Shown here: piece by piece, positions 1 to 7,658 of the stretch
Layout: each line of letters starts with the position of its first letter
How positions within the stretch are numbered: the stretch's first letter is position 1
Assembly: GCA_903826405.1 (NCBI GenBank)
Contig: CAIKEH010000052.1
Span: 1 to 39,461 of the forward strand
Reading direction: 5' to 3'
DNA: 39,461 nucleotides
Origin: an uncultured bacterium
GTDB lineage: Bacteria > Bacteroidota > Bacteroidia > Chitinophagales > Chitinophagaceae
The notes under the pieces: generated by a model
Told to the model about the DNA's origin: nothing
The model's database searches: none
The model's input: the letters and a program-made list of their open reading frames with translations, nothing else
Translations under genes and position numbers: made by a program

Positions 1-95
1 GTGGAATCAATAGAGCAGACGTAGCAGACTTTTTAATAAAGCAAGCCGAAAACCAAACAGAATTAAAAAAGTACATAGGTATTTCTGAAAAATAA
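1..95 (+). CDS. C-terminal end of a truncated protein, possibly an NAD(P)-binding oxidoreductase
   Basis: The frame starting at base 3 is open from the window edge to a TAA at 93-95 and encodes about 30 residues containing RADVADFLIKQAEN and ending KKYIGISEK. The pattern R-A-D-V-A-x-F followed by a short helix and a beta strand resembles the C-terminus of NAD(P)H-binding atypical short-chain reductases (NmrA/YwnB-like). That is a family-level guess from one short motif. The 5' part lies outside the window, so length and start are unknown. Confidence 0.4.
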   Translation, partial: GINRADVADFLIKQAENQTELKKYIGISEK

Positions 96-160
96 GATGA
101 AATAAAATCCTTTCGCAAAAAAGAACCCACGATTAAACTTAAGTCATTATTGTAAGTAAA

Positions 161-197
161 GAGACCGGGATTTGAACCCGAGACCTCAGGGTTATAA
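161..197 (-). pseudogene. orphan 3' half of a tRNA (tRNA-Met/Ile-like)
   Basis: Read on the minus strand this segment has the end of an anticodon loop (..ATAA), a 3' anticodon-stem strand CCCTG, a five-base variable loop AGGTC, and an intact T arm (TCGGG, TTCAAAT, CCCGG). An acceptor-like strand TCTCTTT follows. No 5' half (D arm, 5' anticodon stem) precedes it, so it cannot be a working tRNA. The retained A35-T36 fits an original CAT or GAT anticodon. Such 3'-half copies are typical scars of integrases that recombine at tRNA genes. Confidence 0.6.
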
Positions 198-327
198 TTT
201 TTTATAGAAAAATATTGGCTTTGATTTATCCTGTATTGAATTTGGGTAAACCGGAAATCAACGGTTTCAGGGAGTGTTTTCATCAAGCCCGGTATTATAC
301 AATGAAAATTAATTACAATCATTGGCA

Positions 328-336
328 TACTTTTAG
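328..336 (+). promoter_or_regulatory. putative -7 element of the 367 gene
   Basis: TACTTTTA at 328-335 resembles the Bacteroidota -7 box TAnnTTTG. It would start transcription near 342, about 25 bases before the ATG at 367. The same 16-base context, with one mismatch, recurs before the gene at 1704. No good -33 TTTG is seen at the right distance, so support is moderate. Confidence 0.35.
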
Positions 337-366
337 TCAACCTTGAAGAAATTAATAAAAATACTT

Positions 367-939
367 ATGAGAAATAAAAGATACGTTTTATCCTGTATGA
401 TTATTTTATTAACAGTAGTATTCTTTTTTACTGTAGAAGCACAAAATAATAATGTTACTCATCGAACAAATTTTTCTGGTGAATGGGAAACCAAAGAGCC
501 AATAAGTATAGGCGGAAATATTTTTTGCTCATACTTGGAGGGTGATCGTATGAATTCAAAAACAATGAAAATAGTGGAGGATGCAGATTTTCTTACTATA
601 GAAAATTCAAACTCGGATCCAAGCGCAACGTCAACTATAAGTCGGGAAAAACTGTTCATTGACGGTAAAGAAAGCCAAATTGATCATGGCCAGGGGAACA
701 GAAAGAAATTTACTTTAAAGTTGTCTCCTGATGGAGAAACTATGACAATTAAATCAATTGTATATTTTATGAATGGAACTCCTTACCATCCAAATGTTAG
801 GCAACAAGCATATACTAACGTTACAGAGGTTTGGAAGATGAGTAATGATGGCAAGTCTATTACTGTTCAATCCTCTGCAAAATCAAATATATGGGATGGT
901 GAGCGTTCCTGGAAGACCGTATTCGTTAAAACCAACTAG
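367..939 (+). CDS. secreted protein of unknown function
   Basis: I do not recognise a named family. From the ATG at 367 the product has about 190 residues. It starts with a basic segment (RNKR), a hydrophobic stretch (YVLSCMIILLTVVFFFTV) and a signal-peptidase-like EAQ, so it is probably exported to the periplasm or outside. The mature part begins with NFSGEWETKEP and ends with a W-x-x-V-F repeat-like strand pattern. It is rich in alternating polar and hydrophobic beta strands, which suggests a small beta barrel or sandwich. An upstream in-frame TTG at 343 would add eight residues, but it would lie at the predicted transcription start, so I prefer 367. The gene is AT-rich like its neighbours and lies between a tRNA remnant and an IS remnant, which suggests acquired DNA. 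Confidence 0.6.
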   Translation: MRNKRYVLSCMIILLTVVFFFTVEAQNNNVTHRTNFSGEWETKEPISIGGNIFCSYLEGDRMNSKTMKIVEDADFLTIENSNSDPSATSTISREKLFIDGKESQIDHGQGNRKKFTLKLSPDGETMTIKSIVYFMNGTPYHPNVRQQAYTNVTEVWKMSNDGKSITVQSSAKSNIWDGERSWKTVFVKTN

Positions 940-1553
940 TAATTAAAATGCCTCTCAAATTGCGTTGAAAAGCTTTGTAACAAGACCGGGATTTGCATCA
1001 TCTCCTTAATTCTTGAACAGAATCGGGTTAAAATTTGAGACGATATCTTGCTTTCCTCCGTTTTATAGTGACCGGATATATAATTCTTTTCTCGAAGATA
1101 CTGCTGCGGGGTACACCTGACCACTGTAAAAGATCCTGTTAGCTAACCACGAAATGGGATTGTAAATGATGCATTACTTCGACTTCCTCTGCTCGAGTAA
1201 TTGACATTTTTTAATAATTCCGTCTTGAACTCAAGTTCGCACTGTTGTTTGGCAAACATGTTCTTCCACAACCGAATCTGTTCTACCGTGCGTCTACCTC
1301 AGGATTTCGCCGCCGGCCGTAGGATTGAAGGTTCGAAACACCACCCGAGTTGAAGTTCTCTTTCCATCAACTGAATACAGAATGGGATAGATTGTGTTTG
1401 CGTAGTGCTTGGGTAACCCCAAATTGATCTGCTTCATTGATGATTGCCAGTTTTCCAGAAGCCAGGAAACTCCTTCGTTGTCTTGTCATGATTCCTAAAT
1501 TTAGTGACTTAATTTTTTTGCAATTTTGTCCAGCCATTTAGGGGGTCAATACA
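940..1553 (-). mobile_element. decayed IS3-family insertion sequence
   Basis: On the minus strand an OrfA-like reading frame begins with ATG at 1487-1489. It encodes a helix-turn-helix with KLAIINEADQFGVTQALRKH, followed by an in-frame TGA where a W/Q is expected (..VFS*WKENF..). After a frameshift it continues with the OrfA coiled-coil end EQIRLWKNMFAKQ and EFKTELLKN. An OrfB-like start (WSGVPRSSIF) follows and breaks down by about 940. The block upstream of OrfA at 1541-1553 reads TGTATTGACCCCC on the minus strand and looks like an IS3-type terminal repeat. No intact DDE domain is present. Both ends are approximate; the element is non-functional. It fills the gap between the 367 and 1704 genes. 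Confidence 0.6.
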
Positions 1554-1650
1554 TTTGACCTTCGTTAAGGATGATGATGGTTCTTGGGTTAATCGGTTTG
1601 CCAGTTCCATGATTTTCATTGAGTTGGTTCAATATGAATACCACCACCCA

Positions 1651-1678
1651 TTTGTAAAAAAGAAAATCAATACTTTTA
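1651..1678 (+). promoter_or_regulatory. putative promoter of the 1704 esterase
   Basis: TTTG at 1651-1654 is followed after 16 bases by TACTTTTA at 1671-1678, a near match to the Bacteroidota TTTG / TAnnTTTG pair with a slightly short spacer. Transcription would start near 1684, about 20 bases before the ATG. The peptidase gene 9 bases downstream of the esterase is likely cotranscribed. Confidence 0.45.
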
Positions 1679-1703
1679 GACAACTAGAAAATTATAAAAC
1701 GGT

Positions 1704-2825
1704 ATGGTAAAATATATTTCCTTTTTGTTGCTTTTTCCGTTGATATCGTGGGCTCAGAAATTCAAAGCAACGTCAATAGAAAATGGTGTTCGTTTGGATT
1801 TTCATTCAAATATCATGTCAGAGGATAGAACTATTTGGATTAGACTACCTGCCTCTTACAATGAACCATCAAGCTCAACAGCATCGTATCCGGTGATTTA
1901 TTTATTAGATGGGAAAACCACTTTTTTCCCTTTTTCAGGAGTTGTTAGTTTTATGAGTGAGAAAGAATATGTAAATTATCAAATTCCAGAAATGATTATT
2001 GTTGGAATCAATACTGAAAATCGAATTAGAGACCTTACACCTAATGCAACTACAAAACAACCTGATGGAGAAGAAGCAAAAACACCAGAACAAATGCTAA
2101 TGATGCAAGGAAGTGGTGGTGGTGAAATATTCTTAAAGTTTTTACAGGAAGAAATATTTACTTATGTTGAAAATAATTACAGAACCAACCCCTATAGAAT
2201 TTATGTTGGACATTCACTTGGGGGTTTAACTGCTACTTATACATTTTTGAAGCATCCCGGTTTATTTAATGCAGTTATTTCAATAGATCCTAGTTTATGG
2301 TGGGATGGTGCAAAATACGTTAACGAAGCGCCTGCATTACTAAGAAACATGCCTTTAGATAAAATGAAAAGATATTATGTTAGTGTTATCGATACGAGCA
2401 GTTATGGAGGCAACCTTAAATTTCATACAAAATCTATTTTTAATATTGGTCAAGCTTTTGAGAAAGCATCTTCAAAAAACCTAAAATACATGGTTGATTT
2501 GATTCCAAATACAGACCATTCTTCTATACCGTTGCTGAGTTGGTATAACGGACTGCTTTTCATTTTTGATGGATATCATAAAAGCCATTATGATTATATG
2601 GAAAACCCAGACTTAATCGAGTCTCATTTTAAAGATATTGAGTCAAAAATTGGCTTAAAAATGGATCCTCCTCAGGATATTTTTGAAATACTGGTTCATT
2701 ATCTCACTTCTCCTGACAGATACCCCGATCCAGAGAAAGCCAAAAAAGTATTAGGAATGGCTTTGAAATACTATCCTGGATCTTCCTATTTTAAAAATAA
2801 ACTTCAAGAACTAACTACTAAATAA
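1704..2825 (+). CDS. secreted alpha/beta-hydrolase, esterase D/Fes-like
   Basis: The 373-residue protein begins with a signal peptide (MVKYISFLLLFPLISWAQ). It carries an esterase fold of the putative-esterase (COG2819, IroE/Fes-like) type: a strand YPVIYLLDG near residue 65, the ordered pair MIIVGINTENR, and the nucleophile elbow VGHSLGG with Ser171. An acid-region loop ISIDPSLWW follows, then a late His in NTDHSSIPL. The C-terminal about 80 residues form a helical tail that resembles a TPR-like appendage. It probably hydrolyses ester bonds of an unidentified substrate outside the cytoplasm. It is followed after 9 bases by an M20 peptidase, so the two form a small exported-hydrolase operon within the AT-rich left region. 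The fold is secure, the substrate is not. Confidence 0.8.
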   Translation: MVKYISFLLLFPLISWAQKFKATSIENGVRLDFHSNIMSEDRTIWIRLPASYNEPSSSTASYPVIYLLDGKTTFFPFSGVVSFMSEKEYVNYQIPEMIIVGINTENRIRDLTPNATTKQPDGEEAKTPEQMLMMQGSGGGEIFLKFLQEEIFTYVENNYRTNPYRIYVGHSLGGLTATYTFLKHPGLFNAVISIDPSLWWDGAKYVNEAPALLRNMPLDKMKRYYVSVIDTSSYGGNLKFHTKSIFNIGQAFEKASSKNLKYMVDLIPNTDHSSIPLLSWYNGLLFIFDGYHKSHYDYMENPDLIESHFKDIESKIGLKMDPPQDIFEILVHYLTSPDRYPDPEKAKKVLGMALKYYPGSSYFKNKLQELTTK

Positions 2826-2834
2826 CAAGGCATT

Positions 2835-4361
2835 ATGAAGCAATTTCTATTTGTAATTTTTTTGTTTACTTCCCACACAAACACTGCGCAAACTTCCATT
2901 GAAAAGGTTAAAAAATACTGTTCTATACATGAAGGAGAAATGCTGAAAGAATATTTTAGTTTGTTGTCATTGCCAAATCATGCTTTGGATAAAGTCAACA
3001 TAAATAAGAATACGCTATTCATAGAATCGATGTTGAAAAAGCGTGGTATTCAAACAAAACTACTCGAATCTAATACAAAGGGGACTCCAAAGGCCGTATA
3101 TGGTGAAGTTGTTGTACCTGGTGCTACATTAACTATAATATTTTACGCCCATTATGATGGGCAACCAGTTAGCCCTGAGAAGTGGAATCCTGCAGTAAAA
3201 CCTTATCAACCAATTTTATTGGACAAATCTATTGAACAGTCTGGAAAAGCTATTGCATTTCCCGCCAATGGAAAACCATTTGATCCAGAATGGAGAATTT
3301 CATGTAGAAGTAGCTCAGATGATAAGGCTGGAGTAATGACTATTATCAATGCATATGATGCATTAACAAAGAGTGGAGTAAAGCTAAAAAATAATATCAA
3401 ATTTTTCTTTGAGGGAGAAGAAGAAATTGGTTCATTGCATCTTGCAGAAATACTTGATAAGCATAATGATTTACTAAAGGCTGATTTATGGTTAATTGCT
3501 GATGGCCCTGTACATCAATCCGGATTGCCTATGATTGATTTTGGAGTAAGGGGTGACGTAAATGTTGATTTAACTGTTTATGGCCCAAAGCGTCCACTAC
3601 ACAGTGGTCATTATGGCAATTGGGCGCCTAATCCATGTTTACTAATGTCCAGATTACTTGCAAGCATGAAAGACGAGGATGGTATGGTAAAAATAAAAGG
3701 ATATTATGATGATATAATTAAGTTTACAACATCAGAGAAAAACGCATTCAATGCAATACCCACAGTTGATGCACAAATGAAAAAAGAATTAGGAATTAAT
3801 AAACCTGACGGAGGAGGTAAAACACTTTTTGAAACATTTGAATGGCCATCACTCAATATAAATGGAATCAAATGCGCCGATGTTGAAAATCATGCAAGTA
3901 ATGTAATCACTACAGAATCTAAAGCCGCGCTTGATTTACGTCAAGTACTTGGCACCGACTATTTGAAGCAAGTTGAATTGTTAAAAAAGCATGTAATTGA
4001 ACAGGGGTTTTTTCTATTAGACCGGGATCCTACTGATGAAGAACGATTACAGTATCCAAAAATTGCAAAATTAAAAATGGTAAAAGGGGGCTATAATGCA
4101 CAACGAACACCTTTGGATCTTCCCATTTCACAGCAAGTAATAGAGGCAGTTAAATCTGCCACGAATAAGCAACTAATATTAGAGCCGACATCAGGAGGAA
4201 GCTTACCACTATACCTTTTTGAAAAACATCTCAATGCAAAAGTAATTAACTTATGCTTGGTGAATCACGATAACAATCAGCATTCAGAAAATGAAAATGT
4301 ACGATTACAAAACCTATGGGATTCAATAGCCCAATTATCGGCTATTATGATTATGGATTAG
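2835..4361 (+). CDS. secreted M20-family metallopeptidase (dipeptidase)
   Basis: The 508-residue product has an N-terminal export signal ending near TNTAQ and the full M20/M28-type zinc peptidase pattern. YAHYDGQPV gives the first metal ligand (His106, Asp108). SSDDKAGV carries the bridging Asp (162/163). FEGEEEIGS holds the general-base and metal Glu residues (195/196). A lid region HSGHYGNWAPNP follows, and a final metal His lies in NHDNNQHSENE near the C-terminus. The family cleaves dipeptides or N-acyl amino acids. With a signal peptide it probably acts in the periplasm on short peptides. It starts 9 bases after the esterase stop and is likely cotranscribed. Base composition matches the esterase and differs from the genes to the right. 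Confidence 0.88.
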   Translation: MKQFLFVIFLFTSHTNTAQTSIEKVKKYCSIHEGEMLKEYFSLLSLPNHALDKVNINKNTLFIESMLKKRGIQTKLLESNTKGTPKAVYGEVVVPGATLTIIFYAHYDGQPVSPEKWNPAVKPYQPILLDKSIEQSGKAIAFPANGKPFDPEWRISCRSSSDDKAGVMTIINAYDALTKSGVKLKNNIKFFFEGEEEIGSLHLAEILDKHNDLLKADLWLIADGPVHQSGLPMIDFGVRGDVNVDLTVYGPKRPLHSGHYGNWAPNPCLLMSRLLASMKDEDGMVKIKGYYDDIIKFTTSEKNAFNAIPTVDAQMKKELGINKPDGGGKTLFETFEWPSLNINGIKCADVENHASNVITTESKAALDLRQVLGTDYLKQVELLKKHVIEQGFFLLDRDPTDEERLQYPKIAKLKMVKGGYNAQRTPLDLPISQQVIEAVKSATNKQLILEPTSGGSLPLYLFEKHLNAKVINLCLVNHDNNQHSENENVRLQNLWDSIAQLSAIMIMD

Positions 4362-4676
4362 ATGACTAAACTATGTTTTTTGAATGAAATATATATAGAT
4401 GCAAAGCATCAAATAAGATTATTATTTTTCAATTCAGATAACGATGTAATACTTCCCATATTTTTTGTGGCAACAATGTAGTTATGGTATTCTGGATGTA
4501 TTTATCAATAAATGAAATACAATGTTTTTGTAATGAAGGGAGTAGGAAGGTCTACTAGTTATGAAATAAATATTGAAGGTAATTTACTTCCATCAGGGTT
4601 ATGAATATTGTCCATCCGTTGTGAAGAATCTCGCCTTGCTTTGGATCAGGAATTGATGATTTGACTTCCCTTCATA
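4362..4676 (+). other. intergenic AT-rich spacer between island and ppc
   Basis: No convincing gene lies here. A short hairpin GATGC-AAA-GCATC at 4398-4410, followed by an AT-rich tract with a T run, may end transcription of the peptidase gene. A 31-codon frame at 4512-4607 (MKYNVFVMKG..) has no support beyond being open. Base composition shifts from AT-rich to mixed at the right edge, where ppc ends. Confidence 0.4.
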
Positions 4677-7256
4677 TTATGCCGAATTCCTTCCCGCATT
4701 GATGATCCCGAAAGAGCAACGCATCACCAGCTTTTCATACACAGGCTTCATGGGTGATTGCACCAATTGTTCATCGAATTGACGTATTCTGGTCATTGCA
4801 TACTGCTGTATGGTGATCAATGGGAGGACTATCTTCTCCCTCATCTGAACCGACAACTGTTCCACGGGATAATCAGCCATGAGTTCCGGCTTTCCGGACA
4901 ATTGTGTGAGGTAACGCTTGGTGAGTTCATACTCTGAGTGGATCATGTTCCAGATTTCTCCATATGTAGGATGGGAAGAGAGGAATGCGGTCAACGGGAA
5001 ATAACATTTCTTCATGGCCATTTCACAATTGTCCATGAGTGCCTTGAAAAAGGCGGAATTCCGATATAACTGTTGAACTTCTGGAAACCTCCCCGCCTGC
5101 TCCAACTTACGAATAGCCGTACCCACTCCATAATACCCGGTCACATTCTGTTTCAACTGACTCCATGCTCCCACAAAGGGTATGGCACGGAGATCCTTTA
5201 GGTTCAAACGGCCGGAGGCTCCTCGTTTGGCCGGACGGCTTCCTATATTCGTTTCCGCATAGAAACGAAGAGGACTGGCATGGCCAAGGTATTCCAGAAA
5301 ATAAGGATGGTTCTTCAATTCAGTATAGGCGTCAAAGCTCCTGTTCGCCAGATCCTGCAACACGGTTTCCTCCTGAACATCGAGTGTGGCACTGTTGTCG
5401 CTGAACAGGTCGTTGCTGATCCCGGCATGTATCAGTTGCTCGATATTGTACTGCGCCGCATCAACCGTTCCGAAATTGGAACTGACCGTTTGCCCTTGTA
5501 TGGTTAGCTGGATCTCCTGATTGGCGATATTGCTGCCTAATGAAGAATAAAACTTGTGGGTCTTGCCGCCCCCACGTGCAGGAGGGCCACCCCGACCATC
5601 AAAAAACACGACATCCACGTCGAATTTCCTGGAAATAGCGGTCAATTCCTCCTTTGCCTTGTAGATGCTGTAATTGGCCATCAGGTATCCCCCATCTTTT
5701 GTTCCGTCGGAGAAACCCAGCATGATGGTCTGCTTTTTCTTCCTTTTATCAAGATGACGAGAATAGACATCACTCTCATAAAGAGCTTGCATCACCTTCG
5801 CGGCATGCTGAAGATCCTCTACAGTTTCAAACAAAGGAACGATATCCACTTTGACGTCATCTTTATCCCAACCTGCAAGCACAAAAAGGGAAAGCACTTC
5901 CAGGATATTGAGTTCGCTGTTACATTGACTGATGATATACCGCTCACATCCGGAAGGTCCATTGTACTGCTGGATGTCCCGGATCGCCCGAATGGAATCC
6001 ATCGTATCCCCGACCAATGGATCGGCAAGTTCGGTCTGCGGCATCGTGGTTTTCAAAGACATCAGGCAAATACATTTATCCTTCACGGCCATCGCAGGAT
6101 ATTCATCAGGAAGGATCTGGGTATGCTCAGCCAAATAATCCAGAACCCGTCCATGAACCGAGCTGTCCTGACGGATATCCAGGGATGCGAAATGGAGACC
6201 AAAAAGTTCGACCCGGTTTATCAGTCCATTCACCAAGGAAACAAAGAGCCCGTTGTGCTGGTAGATCAGCGTCTGCTTCACATTTTGTAAAGTATCGAGG
6301 ATCTCCTCTTTGGTAAGGTCGGTCCGTTGACCCGGAATGAATATGTTATTGTACAATTTCTTCTCCAGTTCAAGGAGCACGTTCTCCACACCTTCGAAAG
6401 TCAACCTACGGCGCATCCTGCGCACGTCGAGGTAATAGCACTTGATGACACTTCCCCGCAATGCATCCGCCACCTTAAGTGTGGTGTCCGTTGTCACGAA
6501 TGGATTGCCGTCACGATCGCCCCCTGGCCAAAAGCCCATTTGGATCACCGGATTGGCTGAATGTACGGATTCCGGGAACTGATTCTTGAGTTGGGAAAGG
6601 ATCCTTCCAGCGGCTTGATAAAATATATTCTCCAGATACCAGATGAGACTCACCGCCTCGTCGTAGGGTGTTGGCTTCTGCTTCTTGAAGAATGCTGTCT
6701 TACCCAACTGCTGAAGATACATGTTGATCTGATTGACACTGTTGTCTGCAATGGCACGGGCCAGATCATTGATTATCCCCAGAACCGAACCGGGATAAAA
6801 TTGGGTCGGATGTGCGGTCAACACCATCCGAACGGAGAAATCTTCCAGTTTGTCCCCCAATTGCTTTTCCTTTTTACCCAGGACCACCTCGGTTTCCAAC
6901 TGCTTTATTGTACCGGCCCCGCTCATGTCATTGACATCTCTGAAAGCGGCATCTTCGAGCGCATCAAAGAGGACCACTTGTCGCTCCACATACTGCACGA
7001 AACGGAACATCAGATCGAGCCTGTCCTGCTCACGGGGATAGGAGGTATATTTCTTGAAGAACTCGTCGATGATTTCAACAGGACTCTGTTTCTTACGGTA
7101 ACCTTCTTCGCAGTCGGACTGGAGTACGGAGAGCAAGATGCCGGTCTTTTCGATCCGGTGGAAAGGGAGTGAGGTGAACAGGCTGTTATACAGCTGGAAC
7201 TTGATCCCCACGAGGTTCTTGAACTGCTGCAAGGCAGCAGAGGATGAATGACTCAT
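4677..7256 (-). CDS. ppc: phosphoenolpyruvate carboxylase
   Basis: The 859-residue protein (E. coli enzyme 883) carboxylates PEP with bicarbonate to oxaloacetate, refilling the TCA cycle and supplying aspartate. Diagnostic segments in order are: LTAHPTQF with catalytic His149 (usual form TAHPTE); GFWPGGDRDGNPFVT near 245; MLGFSDGTKDGGY; FFDGRGGPPARGGG; the QGQTVSSNFG segment; and SRPAKRGASGR with the conserved Arg/Lys. The C-terminus ends in INAGRNSA rather than the MRNTG typical of proteobacterial and plant enzymes, although the register is similar. The start ATG is well placed and no in-frame ATG lies upstream. It is transcribed divergently from the thr operon, which consumes its product through aspartate. 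The family call is certain. Confidence 0.97.
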   Translation of the reverse strand: MSHSSSAALQQFKNLVGIKFQLYNSLFTSLPFHRIEKTGILLSVLQSDCEEGYRKKQSPVEIIDEFFKKYTSYPREQDRLDLMFRFVQYVERQVVLFDALEDAAFRDVNDMSGAGTIKQLETEVVLGKKEKQLGDKLEDFSVRMVLTAHPTQFYPGSVLGIINDLARAIADNSVNQINMYLQQLGKTAFFKKQKPTPYDEAVSLIWYLENIFYQAAGRILSQLKNQFPESVHSANPVIQMGFWPGGDRDGNPFVTTDTTLKVADALRGSVIKCYYLDVRRMRRRLTFEGVENVLLELEKKLYNNIFIPGQRTDLTKEEILDTLQNVKQTLIYQHNGLFVSLVNGLINRVELFGLHFASLDIRQDSSVHGRVLDYLAEHTQILPDEYPAMAVKDKCICLMSLKTTMPQTELADPLVGDTMDSIRAIRDIQQYNGPSGCERYIISQCNSELNILEVLSLFVLAGWDKDDVKVDIVPLFETVEDLQHAAKVMQALYESDVYSRHLDKRKKKQTIMLGFSDGTKDGGYLMANYSIYKAKEELTAISRKFDVDVVFFDGRGGPPARGGGKTHKFYSSLGSNIANQEIQLTIQGQTVSSNFGTVDAAQYNIEQLIHAGISNDLFSDNSATLDVQEETVLQDLANRSFDAYTELKNHPYFLEYLGHASPLRFYAETNIGSRPAKRGASGRLNLKDLRAIPFVGAWSQLKQNVTGYYGVGTAIRKLEQAGRFPEVQQLYRNSAFFKALMDNCEMAMKKCYFPLTAFLSSHPTYGEIWNMIHSEYELTKRYLTQLSGKPELMADYPVEQLSVQMREKIVLPLITIQQYAMTRIRQFDEQLVQSPMKPVYEKLVMRCSFGIINAGRNSA

Positions 7257-7308
7257 TGGCTTGAAATTTCGATGACGGGAAACCAGCTATGGCATGCAAT
7301 CAGGGCCG

Positions 7309-7370
7309 TTGAAGGTACTTCAAATTCTTTGTTTGTACCTTTGTTTTTTCACTTTTAACCATTAACTTCG
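7309..7370 (+). promoter_or_regulatory. promoter region of the thr operon
   Basis: Two candidates overlap. A perfect -7 box TACCTTTG is at 7336-7343, but its nearest TTG (7309-7311) is 24 bases away. Alternatively TTTG at 7340-7343 is followed after 19 bases by TAACTTCG at 7363-7370 (one mismatch), which would start transcription near 7377, close to the leader peptide ATG at 7388. Confidence 0.4.
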
Positions 7371-7387
7371 TTCACCATTTATTTATC

Positions 7388-7501
7388 ATGGAAATGCGCT
7401 TCTCTTCAGGCAATATCCGGACGACAACAACTGCCGCAAGCGTTTGCATATCCACCCGTTTCACCATCACCATCCCCACCAACATCATTACAACCCGTTA
7501 A
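7388..7501 (+). CDS. thrL: thr operon leader peptide
   Basis: An ATG at 7388 opens a 37-codon frame ending with TAA at 7499-7501. It encodes 10 threonines and 6 isoleucines, in clusters: RTTTT at residues 11-15, then FTITIPTNIITT at 25-36. It lies between the promoter region and thrA with about 157 bases of untranslated leader after it. Thr/Ile-rich leader peptides before thrA are the classical sign of ribosome-mediated attenuation: scarcity of charged tRNA-Thr or tRNA-Ile stalls the ribosome and changes folding of the downstream RNA. A second in-frame ATG at 7394 is possible. The composition is far from chance for a short frame, so I regard it as real although it is below usual gene-calling size. 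Confidence 0.75.
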   Translation: MEMRFSSGNIRTTTTAASVCISTRFTITIPTNIITTR

Positions 7502-7658
7502 GGGTTGCACACATTCATATCAAACATGGGCGAAAGCTTAAAGATCCGGAGGGATCAAGCCCCAGATACATGAACAATAATCAATCACTAGATATCGGCT
7601 ATCGGTTGTCGAACCCAACTCATTCGAAATCGTGATCTGCAATCCCTAAATCTTTTTC
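7502..7658 (+). promoter_or_regulatory. untranslated leader of thrA, probable attenuator
   Basis: This stretch contains a hairpin GATCC-GGAG-GGATC (7543-7556) that extends through GCTT/AAGC (7536-7539 with 7557-7560). A competing pairing GGGC/GCCC (7528-7531 with 7559-7562) shares the same 3' arm. A second, weaker hairpin CGAA..TTCG lies around 7610-7630, and a T run (CTTTTTC) directly precedes the thrA ATG. The competing pairings suit an attenuator, but I cannot identify the terminator stem with certainty by eye. Confidence 0.4.

Noticed and set aside
4512-4607. Small frame MKYNVFVMKG.. in the spacer before ppc
   Set aside because: It is only 31 codons with no ribosome-binding or promoter support and no recognised family; it could be a gene relic but cannot be supported.
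5556-6290. Long open frame on the plus strand inside ppc
   Set aside because: It lies antisense to well-conserved PEPC coding sequence, has no family features and no plausible start region.
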